NCBI RefSeq assembly: GCF_011050365.1
Contig: NZ_DRFV01000007.1
Coordinates: 62,001 to 126,000, forward strand
Length of the DNA: 64,000 nt
Source of the DNA: Pseudohongiella sp.
Lineage (GTDB): Bacteria; Pseudomonadota; Gammaproteobacteria; Pseudomonadales; Pseudohongiellaceae
Direction: 5' to 3'
Part shown: piece after piece, positions 55,874-64,000 of the stretch
How positions within the stretch are numbered: the first letter of the stretch is position 1
Layout of the letters: every line of letters starts with the position of its first letter
Translations under genes and position numbers: made by a program
The notes under the pieces: model-generated
The model's database searches: none
What the model was told of the DNA's origin: nothing
What the model saw: the letters and a program-made list of their open reading frames with translations, nothing else

Positions 55874-56547
55874 TGGGTTCCCCCGGGCAGCAGGGCGCGA
55901 AAGCCGAATTGCTGATCAGGGTTGACCACCGGTAATGTCACTGCAATGCGATCGCCGGAAGTGTTGTTGCTGACGTCCAGTTCGTAGACGTTGCCGGGCG
56001 TCTGCAGCCAGGGGTGCCATATATGCAGTGTCTGCGGGAGCTGTGCCATGCCGGTCAGCGCGATGTTGCCGGCAGCGTCGCTGAGCGTGGCATCGTGCCA
56101 GTCGCTGACGTAAACGTAGGCCACCATGCTGTCATGAATATTACAGCCAAGCACGGCAATGCCGGGTGCTTCAAAACGGACCGGCTCCACGTTTTCGTCT
56201 GCATACAGTGGTGTTGAGAACTGCTTGATGTCGGAGAACGAATACACATGGTGGCGAACATTGTCACTGTTGGGGAAATTGACCTGCTGTCCCGGTGATA
56301 TCAACAGAACCATGGGCACAAAGCGGCGGTCGATCTGATCGATTTCCGCCACGGGTGCATCGGTTCGGGATTCTGCCGGGGTAAGTCGTGCCTCGACCAC
56401 AGCCAGTGATACCGGGTTGCCGTCTTCGTCCTGCAGCACAAGATTCAGTTCCGCTGCGCTCAGCGCAGTGCTGAACAAGGCGGTTATTGCCATTGTCAGA
56501 GGCAGGGCAAGTCGTTGAAGGAGATTTCTAAGTACTGGATAATTCAT
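55870..56547 (-). CDS. Cupredoxin-like periplasmic protein (amicyanin-type copper site)
   Basis: A 225-residue protein with a signal peptide ending LSAAE carries a blue-copper domain. The probable ligands are a histidine in NVRHHVYSF (His99 or His100) and the C-x2-H-x2-M set Cys135, His138, Met141 in LGCNIHDSM, the spacing found in amicyanin. Similar proteins are often named methylamine utilisation proteins, but no methylamine dehydrogenase is near. The N-terminal third (about 33-75) may form a separate Ig-like domain. It is first gene of the cupredoxin-DUF3034-globin operon and divergent from a membrane cyclase. Confidence 0.88.
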   Translation of the reverse strand: MNYPVLRNLLQRLALPLTMAITALFSTALSAAELNLVLQDEDGNPVSLAVVEARLTPAESRTDAPVAEIDQIDRRFVPMVLLISPGQQVNFPNSDNVRHHVYSFSDIKQFSTPLYADENVEPVRFEAPGIAVLGCNIHDSMVAYVYVSDWHDATLSDAAGNIALTGMAQLPQTLHIWHPWLQTPGNVYELDVSNNTSGDRIAVTLPVVNPDQQFGFRALLPGGTQ

Positions 56548-56566
56548 TAAAAAACATCGCTGGTTA

Positions 56567-56595
56567 TTGTCATTGCAGAAGATTGTGCCTATCTT
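56567..56595 (+). promoter_or_regulatory. Sigma-70-type promoter for the cyclase gene
   Basis: TTGTCA (56567-56572) and TATCTT (56590-56595) are separated by exactly 17 bases. Transcription should begin near 56602, leaving a leader of about 48 bases before ATG 56650. The promoter lies in the 102-base gap shared with the divergent cupredoxin operon, so one regulator could control both. Confidence 0.65.
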
Positions 56596-56649
56596 AGCGG
56601 CTGCCTACAAGCAATTGCCAGCCCCCTGAAACACGGGCGCCAGAATTCT

Positions 56650-58644
56650 ATGACCACCAAAGCTCGCTCACAGTTTAAATTCTCCAGCATTCGCACGCGA
56701 CTGATCGTATTCCTGTTGCTGATGTTGTTGCCGGTGCTCAGTGCGATCTACTGGTTTGTTGACAGGGAGAATACGCGCTACACCGATGAAACGATCAATT
56801 CCTACCTTGATATCGGTGCTGACGTTTTTGACTTTAGTCGTGAGGAGCATAAAAACACCTTGCTCACCATCAGTAATGCGCTGACCCGCGACTGGGGTTT
56901 TCGTAACGCATTTGGTGCATCCGATGCACAGACCATTACCGATGCCGCGCAGACGCTGCTGGTGCGATCTTTTGGTGCTGCCGACGTCATGATCATTACC
57001 GACATGTCCGGACGTATCATTGTTGATACCAGCGAGCCGGGACTGGAGGCGCTGCCGCCAGCGTGGGTTGACATGATCAACAGCGCTGCCAGTACCGGTG
57101 ACGGGGTGGCTGATGATATTCTGACGCTGAATGATATTCCCTACCAGATGACAGTCATTCCGCTGTTTTTGCCCACCCCTGTGGCCTGGATCATCGCCGG
57201 CTTCCCGCTGGATGACGACTTTGCCAACAGCATTAAATCCAGTACTGCCTCAGAGGTATCCATCGTCAAGTATCTGCACCAGGCAGACGGAGCGCCAGTG
57301 CAAAAACAGGTGATCGCATCGACGCTGTCGGCAGCGGATGCTGCCAATCTGGCGCATGGTCTGGATGCCGGTATCTACAGTGAAACCCAGCGCATCACGA
57401 TGACCGATGCCGACTACGGCACGCTGGTGCGCTCGCTGACCGGCCGCACTGAGCAGGGCGAGGAAATTGTCGCGGTCATCCAGCGCTCCTATGAGGAGAA
57501 CCAGGCCAACCTGGCAGCACTGAGAGACCGTCTGTTTGATTTTTCGCTGGCGGTGGTGGTCTTGAGCCTGCTGGCGGTCATTGTTCTGGCCCGGGGTTTT
57601 ACCCGGCCTGTGTTGCGACTGGCCAGTCGTGTGCAACGTATTGAAGGCGGCGACTATAGCTCGGCCTTGCCCCAGGAGCAGGTTTGGGGTCGCGATGAAG
57701 TGGCTGGGCTGGCTGACTCCATTGACAACATGGCGTCGGGGCTGGCGGAAAAAGAGAAAGTCCGTGATCTGCTGGGCAAGGTGGTTTCGCGTGAAATTGC
57801 CGACGAGCTGTTGAACAGCCGCATCGAGTTGGGCGGTGAGGAAAAAGTAGTGTCGGTATTGTTTGCCGATATCCGCGGCTTTACCGCGCTCAGCGAACAA
57901 CAGTCACCCTCGCAAACGCTGGCCATGCTCAATACCTGTCTGGAAAGCATCTGTTCGGCAATCGAAGCGCACGGTGGCGTGGTGGACAAGTTTACCGGCG
58001 ATGCTGTGATGGCGCTGTTCGGGGCACCCATCGGGCACCAGGATGACGCGATGAGGGCAGCACGGGCGCTGTTGGCCGTTCAGGACGCCATGGCCGGCGT
58101 GAACCAACAGTTGCGCAGTGACGTGGGCAATGAACAGCCGGGATTGCAGTTGCGCCTGGGCGCGGGTTTGCATACCGGACTGGTGGTGGCAGGTAATATG
58201 GGCTCGCGTAACCGGATGAATTACACCGTGATTGGTGATGCGGTCAATCTGGCCTCGCGTCTGGAAGGCCTGACCCGGCACTACAATGTCCACAACGTCA
58301 TCAGTGAGGCCAGTCGCCGGGCGCTGGGTGAGCAGGCGCAGACGTTTGCCTGGCGTGAGCTGGATCTGGTGCGCGTCAAGGGCAAGCAGGAGCCGGTGCG
58401 CATCTACGAGCTGGTGGGTCGGCGTGACCAGCTTGATGCTCAGACGCTGGCCGAGTTGACGCGATTCGAGGAGGTTCTGACCTTGTATCGGAGCAGGCAA
58501 TGGGACGCGGCGCTTGGTATACTGCGCGCTTTGTCGGAAGCCAATCCACTGACCCTGTATGAGCTGTACAGCGCACGGATCAGCGAGCTTCGCGACACAG
58601 TGTCTGCGGATTGGGACGGCGTGTATGTCTTCAGCAGTAAATGA
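56650..58644 (+). CDS. Membrane-bound class III adenylate/guanylate cyclase with Cache-like sensor
   Basis: The 664-residue protein has a membrane segment at about 18-36, a periplasmic domain of about 255 residues with Cache-like features (VMIITDMSGRIIVDTSEPG), a second membrane segment near 296-315, HAMP (about 317-370) and a class III cyclase domain (about 395-580). Metal aspartates are in LFADIRGFTAL and DKFTGDAVMALFG; YTVIGDAVNLASRLEGL supplies base and transition-state residues. Lys in DKFTGD and Asp in VIGDAVN favour ATP as substrate. A C-terminal helical tail follows. It is divergent from the copper/globin operon, a possible sensor for it. Confidence 0.92.
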   Translation: MTTKARSQFKFSSIRTRLIVFLLLMLLPVLSAIYWFVDRENTRYTDETINSYLDIGADVFDFSREEHKNTLLTISNALTRDWGFRNAFGASDAQTITDAAQTLLVRSFGAADVMIITDMSGRIIVDTSEPGLEALPPAWVDMINSAASTGDGVADDILTLNDIPYQMTVIPLFLPTPVAWIIAGFPLDDDFANSIKSSTASEVSIVKYLHQADGAPVQKQVIASTLSAADAANLAHGLDAGIYSETQRITMTDADYGTLVRSLTGRTEQGEEIVAVIQRSYEENQANLAALRDRLFDFSLAVVVLSLLAVIVLARGFTRPVLRLASRVQRIEGGDYSSALPQEQVWGRDEVAGLADSIDNMASGLAEKEKVRDLLGKVVSREIADELLNSRIELGGEEKVVSVLFADIRGFTALSEQQSPSQTLAMLNTCLESICSAIEAHGGVVDKFTGDAVMALFGAPIGHQDDAMRAARALLAVQDAMAGVNQQLRSDVGNEQPGLQLRLGAGLHTGLVVAGNMGSRNRMNYTVIGDAVNLASRLEGLTRHYNVHNVISEASRRALGEQAQTFAWRELDLVRVKGKQEPVRIYELVGRRDQLDAQTLAELTRFEEVLTLYRSRQWDAALGILRALSEANPLTLYELYSARISELRDTVSADWDGVYVFSSK

Positions 58645-59794
58645 TCTGAATAGTACCGTGCCCAAACGGATCGCGTTAATCAACCCGACCAAGTTTCTGG
58701 GTAACCTGTTGCTGGCAGGTGGCCTGATCCAGCAATTGTGTGAGCTTTGTCTGCAGCATGATTCCGAGCTGTTGCTGGTGCTGGATGAATCGTTTTGTGA
58801 TCTGGTCGGCGATGCCTGGCCTGGCGCCCGCGTGGTGTATTATCCGCGGCGGGCATTGAGTCATGGGGTCTCGGTTGACAGTGTCAGGCTGTGGCTGCGT
58901 TGCGTGCGGCAGATCCGGGCGTTCGCCGCTGACCTGGCCTTCACGATAGAAGAAGATTCGGTGTCTCATCGTCTGCTGCATGCATCAGCGGCGCGCCGCA
59001 AAGTCAGCAGCACTGTACACCGTTACCACTGGGGTTTTGATCAGGTGCTGGACATTCCGCGCAGTGGTCGTGCACCCGGCAAAGAGGGTATCTGGTACAG
59101 TTATCGTGATGTATTTGCCGCGCTTGGACTGCCCATAGCGGCCGTGACAACAGATCGCTCGCCAACAGTGCCTGCCTATATGTCATTGTCGCCGCCAACC
59201 CCTGACCGGGCATTGCTTGAGCGGCTGGCGACGAGCGGTCTGGAGCTGACACAACCGATAGCCGTGCTGCATGCCGGTGCCAGCAAGCGCTACAAACAAT
59301 GGCCGGCGCAGCAGTTTGTGGCGCTTGCAGTCATGTTTGCCGCGCGTGGTTATCAGCTTGTGCTGATAGGCGCGGGGCAGCGTGATAGCGAGGTCAACAC
59401 CAACATCATGCGGGCGCTGGCCAGCACCGGCGTTACCTGCGTTGATTTGTGCAACCGGTTGACGCTGGCAGAGCTGGCGTCGCTGTTGCGTCGTGTTGAA
59501 ATCATGGTGGGTAATGACAGTGGGCCGTCGCATCTGGCATCAGCGCTGGGCGTTCGTGGTGTGGTACTTTTCGGCCCGACTGATCTTGCCATCTGGCGTC
59601 CATTGGGCAGGCAGACGACAACGCTGCAGCACAAACACCTGTGTGCACCTGATTGCACCCGACACCACTGCCAACAGCAATACATCTGCCTGCAGTCAAT
59701 CATGCCGCAGCAGGTGCTGGCGGCGCTGGGCTTGAATTTGGGCCTGAATTCAGACCCGGGCCTGGGATCGACATCGAACACTGAAGAAAAATGA
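58625..59794 (+). CDS. Glycosyltransferase family 9 (heptosyltransferase-like) protein
   Basis: The start is ATG 58625 inside the cyclase gene end; an earlier in-frame ATG at 58559 would overlap by 86 bases. The 389-residue protein has the GT9 pattern: [24 protein letters not shown] at the N-terminus, [23 protein letters not shown] in the middle, and [26 protein letters not shown] near residue 300. Such enzymes add heptose or related sugars to lipopolysaccharide core. Four cysteines near the end ([17 protein letters not shown]) are common in the family. The last residues contain a 12-base duplication (LGLNLGLN). It is followed by rfbB. Confidence 0.88.
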   Translation: MSSAVNDLNSTVPKRIALINPTKFLGNLLLAGGLIQQLCELCLQHDSELLLVLDESFCDLVGDAWPGARVVYYPRRALSHGVSVDSVRLWLRCVRQIRAFAADLAFTIEEDSVSHRLLHASAARRKVSSTVHRYHWGFDQVLDIPRSGRAPGKEGIWYSYRDVFAALGLPIAAVTTDRSPTVPAYMSLSPPTPDRALLERLATSGLELTQPIAVLHAGASKRYKQWPAQQFVALAVMFAARGYQLVLIGAGQRDSEVNTNIMRALASTGVTCVDLCNRLTLAELASLLRRVEIMVGNDSGPSHLASALGVRGVVLFGPTDLAIWRPLGRQTTTLQHKHLCAPDCTRHHCQQQYICLQSIMPQQVLAALGLNLGLNSDPGLGSTSNTEEK

Positions 59795-59810
59795 CGTTAA
59801 GGACCCGAAC

Positions 59811-60917
59811 ATGAACGCAAACAAGGCAGCGTCGCCCGGCAGTACCGGTGCGGCAGAGCACAGCATACGCATCCTGGTGACCGGTGGCGCCGGTTTTATC
59901 GGCTCGGCAGTGGTGCGCCATATTATCAGGCACACCCGTGACAGCGTGCTTAATGTCGACAAATTGACCTACGCCGGCAATCTTGAGTCCCTGACCGATG
60001 TCAGTGACGACCCGCGCTACGAGTTTGCCCGGGTTGATATCTGTGACCGCGCGGCACTGGATGCGGTGTTGGCCCGATACCAGCCGGCGGCAGTGATGCA
60101 TCTGGCCGCCGAAAGCCATGTCGATCGCTCCATTGATGGCCCGGCGGCCTTTATCGAAACCAATATTGTCGGCACCTACACCTTGCTTGAGGCGGTTCGC
60201 GCATACTGGAGTGCGTTGCCGGAGGCGGCGCGGGCGGCATTTCGCTTTCATCATATCTCCACCGACGAAGTCTATGGCGATCTCGAAGGCCCCGACGACC
60301 TGTTTACCGAAACCACCGCGTACGCACCCAGTTCGCCATACTCTGCCAGCAAGGCGAGCTCGGATCACTTGGTTCGTGCCTGGCGGCGTACCTATGGTCT
60401 GCCGGTGGTGGTGACCAATTGCTCGAACAATTACGGGCCATACCATTTTCCGGAGAAACTGATACCGCACGTCATTTTGAAGGCGATGCAGGGAGAGCCC
60501 CTGCCGGTGTACGGCGACGGCTCGCAGGTGCGTGACTGGTTACACGTCGAGGACCACGCGCGTGCCCTGCACACAGTGCTGCGCCGGGGTGACGTGGGGG
60601 AGACGTACAATATTGGCGGGCACAACGAAAAGCGCAATATCGACGTGGTCAAAGCCATCTGCGCTTTGCTTGACGAACTGCATCCGCAGTCACCGGTGAC
60701 ACCACATGAGCAGCTGATTACCTTTGTCAGGGACCGGCCGGGCCACGACCTGCGTTATGCCATTGATGCCAGCAAGATAGCCCGTGAGTTAGGCTGGACG
60801 CCGAGTGAAACCTTTGAGTCCGGACTGCGCAAGACCGTGCAGTGGTACCTGGATAACCCACGTTGGTGGCAGCGGGTACTGAGCGGCGATTATCAGTTGC
60901 AGCGACTGGGTTCCTGA
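59811..60917 (+). CDS. rfbB: dTDP-glucose 4,6-dehydratase
   Basis: This extended short-chain dehydrogenase of 368 residues has the NAD site [17 protein letters not shown] near residue 25, the catalytic [11 protein letters not shown] and [15 protein letters not shown] (Tyr, Lys) motifs, and [17 protein letters not shown]. It forms dTDP-4-keto-6-deoxyglucose, a precursor for rhamnose and other deoxysugars. The usual rfbA, rfbC and rfbD are not in the window, so the sugar end product is unknown. It begins 16 bases after the glycosyltransferase gene. Confidence 0.95.
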   Translation: MNANKAASPGSTGAAEHSIRILVTGGAGFIGSAVVRHIIRHTRDSVLNVDKLTYAGNLESLTDVSDDPRYEFARVDICDRAALDAVLARYQPAAVMHLAAESHVDRSIDGPAAFIETNIVGTYTLLEAVRAYWSALPEAARAAFRFHHISTDEVYGDLEGPDDLFTETTAYAPSSPYSASKASSDHLVRAWRRTYGLPVVVTNCSNNYGPYHFPEKLIPHVILKAMQGEPLPVYGDGSQVRDWLHVEDHARALHTVLRRGDVGETYNIGGHNEKRNIDVVKAICALLDELHPQSPVTPHEQLITFVRDRPGHDLRYAIDASKIARELGWTPSETFESGLRKTVQWYLDNPRWWQRVLSGDYQLQRLGS

Positions 60918-60924
60918 TCGTGGC

Positions 60925-60952
60925 GAACAGGAAACCGGCAAGCATCCTGTTC
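60925..60952. promoter_or_regulatory. Inverted repeat before the fadB -10 box
   Basis: GAACAGGA and TCCTGTTC form a perfect 8-bp dyad with a 12-base centre. It starts 8 bases after the rfbB stop. A perfect TATAAT at 60963-60968 lies 10 bases beyond it, so the dyad covers the -35 position of a possible fadB promoter. It could be an operator; without a T-tract it is not a standard terminator. It does not match FadR or PsrA sites that I know. Confidence 0.5.
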
Positions 60953-61017
60953 TTAACTGACGTATAATTCGTGTCCTTGGATGATTCGCCGGACCGCTTT
61001 TGTGGTCGGCGTCCCAT

Positions 61018-61053
61018 ACCGGGAAAGAGACCGGGAAAGAGACCGGCCCTGAG
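61018..61053. repeat. 12-bp tandem repeat in the fadB leader
   Basis: ACCGGGAAAGAG occurs twice head to tail (61018-61029, 61030-61041), and a degenerate third unit follows. It lies between the TATAAT at 60963 and the fadB start, in the untranslated leader. Confidence 0.75.
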
Positions 61054-61084
61054 ACAGGCAGTGAAACAGAAAATGGGAGAGACA

Positions 61085-63232
61085 ATGAGCATGATATACC
61101 AAGGCAAGGCTATTACCGTTGAACAGCTGGAATCCGGCATTGCCCGACTGTGTTTTGATTTGCCGCAATCTCCCGTCAATGTGTTTAACAGCCTGATGCT
61201 GGAGGAGCTACGCGAGGCCATCTCTGCGGTGGCGGCCAGTGAGGTGCGAGGGCTGCTGTGTTGCAGCGCGAAACAGACCTTTCTGGTCGGTGCTGATATA
61301 AAGGAGTTTACCGAAACCTTTAAACTCGAAGAGGCCGAGCTGCTGAACTGGTGCGAGCGCACCAATGCGGTGTTTAACGCCATAGAAGACCTGGCAGTGC
61401 CCAGTGTCACGGCCATCAATGGCATGGCGCTTGGCGGTGGTCTGGAGATGTGCCTGGCCACAGACTTCCGGGTCGCTGCTGAATCCGCCTTGCTGGGTTT
61501 CCCCGAAGTTAATCTGGGCATCTGCCCGGGTTTTGGTGGCACCGTGCGTGCGCCACGCCTGATGAATGCGGATACCGCCATTGACTGGGTGCGCACAGGC
61601 AAACCGGTGAAAGCGCATCAGGCGCTCACGGATGGCGCCGTGGATTCGGTGGTCAGCGACGACATGCTGGAAGAGGCCGCGCTGGAAATGCTGGAACAGG
61701 CCATTAGTGGCGAACTGGACGTGGCCGATCGCCGCGCCCAGAAAACCGGCGCGTTGCCACTGACCGCAGGTGAAATTAAAAAGACTTTTACCGAAGGCCT
61801 GGCGCGCGCGAAAAAGGATGCCGGAGAGCATTATCCGGCCGCAGCCACGGCTGTTGAAGCCATGTGGAAAGCCGCTGACAACAACCGTGCGTTGGCGCTG
61901 ATGTTTGAACATCAGGCCTTTGTTGCACTGGCGCGCAGCACCGTGGCGGGCAACCTCGTGCAGTTATTCCTGAATGAGCAGTTTCTTAAGGGCCGCGCCA
62001 AAAAACAGGCGACCAGTGCGCAGCCGGTGAAGCAGGCCGCAGTGATGGGTGCCGGTATCATGGGCGGCGGCATTGCTTATCAGTCGGCACTGCGCGGCAC
62101 ACCCATTATCATGAAAGACATCGCCCAGGAAGGTCTTGATCTGGGGCTGGCTGAAGCCGGCAAGCTGTTGAACAAACAGGTCGAGCGCGGCCGTATGCAG
62201 CGCAGCAAAGCCGACAGGGTACTGGAAGCGATTACGCCGGCTCTGGATTATACCGGCTTCGACAAAGTCGATATTATTGTTGAAGCCGTGGTGGAAAATC
62301 CCAAGGTCAAAAAGCTGGTATTGGCGGAAGTCGAGCAGCTAGTACCGGCCACCACCGTACTGACATCAAATACGTCCACAATCTCCATCAGCCTGTTGGC
62401 GCAGGCACTGACACGTCCGGAAAATTTCTGCGGCATGCATTTCTTTAATCCGGTGCCATTGATGCCGCTGGTGGAAGTGATTCGCGGTGAAAAAACCGGT
62501 GACCAGGCCGTGGCGCAGACAGTGGCCTACGCGCTGGCATTGGGCAAAGCGCCTATCGTGGTCAATGATTGCCCCGGCTTCCTGGTCAACCGGATTCTGT
62601 TTCCGTATTTTGGTGCCTTCTGCCAGTTGTTGCGCGATGGCGCCGATTTCCGTGTCATTGACAGAGTCATGGAGACCTTTGGCTGGCCCATGGGGCCAGC
62701 GTACCTGCTGGATGTGGTGGGCATTGATACCGCATCACACTGCATGGCAGTGATGGCTGAAGGATTCCCGGATCGCATGCAGTATGATTTCACCACTGCC
62801 ATCGATCACCTGTATGAAGCGGGCAGCTACGGGCAGAAAAACGGCAAAGGTTTTTACCGTTATGAACAAAGTGCCGCTGGTCGCCCGACCAAAGTATTTG
62901 ATGAAGCCATTTTGGCGACGTTGAAGCCACTGCAGGGCGAACCACAGGACATCAGTGAACAGGCCATGTGTGAACGCATGATGGTGGCGCTGTGTCTGGA
63001 AGCAGTGCGATGTCTGGAAGACGGCATTGTCAGCTCGGCGGCCGAGGTGGACATGGGGTTGTTGATGGGGCTGGGTTATCCGCGTTTCCGTGGCGGTGCC
63101 CTGCGTTATATCGATAACATGGGCGCCGAGGCGTTCTGCACGATGGCGGATCAATACACCCACCTGGGTGCGTTGTATCAGCCCACGCCGGCGCTGCGCG
63201 AAATGGCCGCGCAGGGTAAAACATTTTACTGA
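61085..63232 (+). CDS. fadB: Fatty acid oxidation complex subunit alpha FadB
   Basis: From ATG 61085 (GGGAGAG site) the 715-residue protein joins an enoyl-CoA hydratase domain (GADIKEF, NGMALGGGLEMCLATDFR and PEVNLGICPGFGGT with the two catalytic glutamates) to a 3-hydroxyacyl-CoA dehydrogenase domain (NAD site VMGAGIMGGGIAYQSA near 320; HFFNPVPLMPLVEVI with catalytic His). An in-frame upstream start at 60971 lies in the leader repeats and is rejected. It catalyses two steps of beta-oxidation. FadA thiolase is not downstream; ttcA is. Confidence 0.96.
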   Translation: MSMIYQGKAITVEQLESGIARLCFDLPQSPVNVFNSLMLEELREAISAVAASEVRGLLCCSAKQTFLVGADIKEFTETFKLEEAELLNWCERTNAVFNAIEDLAVPSVTAINGMALGGGLEMCLATDFRVAAESALLGFPEVNLGICPGFGGTVRAPRLMNADTAIDWVRTGKPVKAHQALTDGAVDSVVSDDMLEEAALEMLEQAISGELDVADRRAQKTGALPLTAGEIKKTFTEGLARAKKDAGEHYPAAATAVEAMWKAADNNRALALMFEHQAFVALARSTVAGNLVQLFLNEQFLKGRAKKQATSAQPVKQAAVMGAGIMGGGIAYQSALRGTPIIMKDIAQEGLDLGLAEAGKLLNKQVERGRMQRSKADRVLEAITPALDYTGFDKVDIIVEAVVENPKVKKLVLAEVEQLVPATTVLTSNTSTISISLLAQALTRPENFCGMHFFNPVPLMPLVEVIRGEKTGDQAVAQTVAYALALGKAPIVVNDCPGFLVNRILFPYFGAFCQLLRDGADFRVIDRVMETFGWPMGPAYLLDVVGIDTASHCMAVMAEGFPDRMQYDFTTAIDHLYEAGSYGQKNGKGFYRYEQSAAGRPTKVFDEAILATLKPLQGEPQDISEQAMCERMMVALCLEAVRCLEDGIVSSAAEVDMGLLMGLGYPRFRGGALRYIDNMGAEAFCTMADQYTHLGALYQPTPALREMAAQGKTFY

Positions 63233-63256
63233 TATTGACTGAATGGAGTGGGTGCT

Positions 63257-64000
63257 TTGTTAACGCTGGATGTTCAAGAGCAAATAATTCAGAAGCGCAC
63301 AGACGAGCAGCGGCTGAATCGCAGCCGCAAAAGTCTTCGCCGTGACGTGGGTCGTGCGATTGCCGATTTCAACATGATTGAAGACGGAGATCTGGTCATG
63401 GTGTGCCTGTCCGGCGGCAAGGACTCATACACCATGCTTGATATCCTGCTGCATCTTAAAAAACATGCGCCGATTCATTTTGATATCAAGGCGGTAAACC
63501 TGGATCAGAAGCAGCCGGATTTCCCGGAACATATCCTGCCTGAGTACCTGCGCAGCATGGGTGTGGATTATCACATCATCGAGCAGGACACGTTTTCCAT
63601 CGTCAAGGAAAAAACCCCGGAAGGTAAAACCTACTGCGGATTGTGTTCACGTCTGCGCCGGGGCAGTCTGTATACCTATGCCCGACAGATTGGCGCCAAC
63701 AAGATTGCGCTGGGTCATCACCGTGATGACATCGTCGAGACTTTGTTCCTGAACATGTTCTTCGGCGGCAAGATGAAAGCCATGCCGCCGAAGCTGTTGA
63801 GTGATGACAAACAGAATGTGGTGATTCGTCCGCTGGCCTATTGCAGTGAAAAGGAGGTAGCCCGTTATGCTCGTCTGCGCGGCTTCCCGATCATTCCGTG
63901 CAATCTGTGTGGTACCCAGGACAATATGCAGCGCCAGGAAATGAAGGCCATGCTGCAGACCTGGGAAAAACAGTACCCGGGCCGTATCGATAATATTTTC
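63257..64000 (+). CDS. ttcA: tRNA 2-thiocytidine(32) synthetase TtcA, C-terminus cut by window end
   Basis: I translated the frame from TTG 63257 (GGAG 8 bases upstream) to the last base, giving 248 residues with no stop. It has the PP-loop [17 protein letters not shown] near residue 55 and the two CxxC pairs CGLC and CNLC that bind the iron-sulphur cluster, plus [23 protein letters not shown]. TtcA thiolates C32 of certain tRNAs. It aligns with E. coli TtcA (311 residues) over the visible part. It begins 24 bases after fadB. Confidence 0.95.
   Translation, partial: MLTLDVQEQIIQKRTDEQRLNRSRKSLRRDVGRAIADFNMIEDGDLVMVCLSGGKDSYTMLDILLHLKKHAPIHFDIKAVNLDQKQPDFPEHILPEYLRSMGVDYHIIEQDTFSIVKEKTPEGKTYCGLCSRLRRGSLYTYARQIGANKIALGHHRDDIVETLFLNMFFGGKMKAMPPKLLSDDKQNVVIRPLAYCSEKEVARYARLRGFPIIPCNLCGTQDNMQRQEMKAMLQTWEKQYPGRIDNIF

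Noticed and set aside
55870-56547. Methylamine utilisation function for the cupredoxin
   Set aside because: The copper spacing is amicyanin-like, but no methylamine dehydrogenase or mau genes are present, so the common database name is not supported.

Overview
The window is a typical gammaproteobacterial chromosome segment. Several ancestral gammaproteobacterial gene blocks are collinear with those of Escherichia and Pseudomonas: rpsB-tsf-pyrH-frr-uppS-cdsA-dxr-rseP-bamA-skp-lpxD-fabZ-lpxA-lpxB-rnhB-dnaE-accA-tilS, pyrG-kdsA-eno-ftsB-ispD-ispF-truD-pcm, nlpD-rpoS-fdxA-mutS and pncC-recA-recX. A TonB-dependent receptor, a long M16C metallopeptidase, a DUF368 carrier and a cupredoxin/DUF3034/truncated-globin cluster suggest a free-living aerobic, probably aquatic gammaproteobacterium. 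I cannot name genus or order from sequence alone. No tRNA, rRNA, prophage, insertion sequence with a transposase, or CRISPR array was seen.

Layout: 1-3.3 kb holds the N-terminal part of a TonB-dependent receptor (minus), a DUF2235 alpha/beta hydrolase (plus) and an unannotated 47-residue protein (minus). 3.65-10.4 kb is a minus-strand, translationally coupled operon of an M16C peptidase, RapA and a YlqF-type GTPase, ending in an intrinsic terminator. 10.6-13.3 kb has bolA, a Bax-like glucosaminidase and a CE4 deacetylase lipoprotein. 13.5-35.1 kb is the translation, isoprenoid, outer-membrane, lipid A and replication block. 35.2-42.4 kb continues with pyrG to pcm, but surE is missing between truD and pcm. 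42.4-45.4 kb holds a DUF368 polyprenyl-phosphate carrier, nlpD and a short rpoS. 45.5-54.5 kb has fdxA and mutS on minus, four accessory genes (EamA transporter, patatin lipase, AraC/DJ-1 regulator, rhodanese), then pncC-recA-recX with a LexA box. 54.5-58.6 kb is the most unusual cluster: an amicyanin-like cupredoxin, a DUF3034 envelope protein and a truncated haemoglobin made as a lipoprotein, divergent from a membrane-bound Cache/HAMP class III cyclase. 58.6-64 kb has a GT9 glycosyltransferase, rfbB, fadB without fadA, and the start of ttcA.

Two kinds of non-coding structure stand out. First, a family of REP-like palindromes built on TGGGGACGGAGG occurs at five places in the first 12.2 kb, with a divergent relative at 15.6 kb, and there is no transposase in the window. 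Second, short exact tandem duplications of 11 to 31 bp recur, many at gene ends: inside ylqF and rapA, over the stop codon of rnhB, between lpxD and fabZ, at the CE4 gene stop, and before fadB.

Functionally the window couples envelope biogenesis (uppS and DUF368 for the undecaprenyl carrier; rseP, bamA and skp for outer-membrane proteins; fabZ, lpxA, lpxB, lpxD and kdsA for lipid A and Kdo; nlpD for cell division hydrolysis) with translation (rpsB, tsf, frr, tilS, truD, ylqF, ttcA), nucleotide supply (pyrH, pyrG), replication and repair (dnaE, rnhB, mutS, recA, recX) and the stationary-phase sigma factor.
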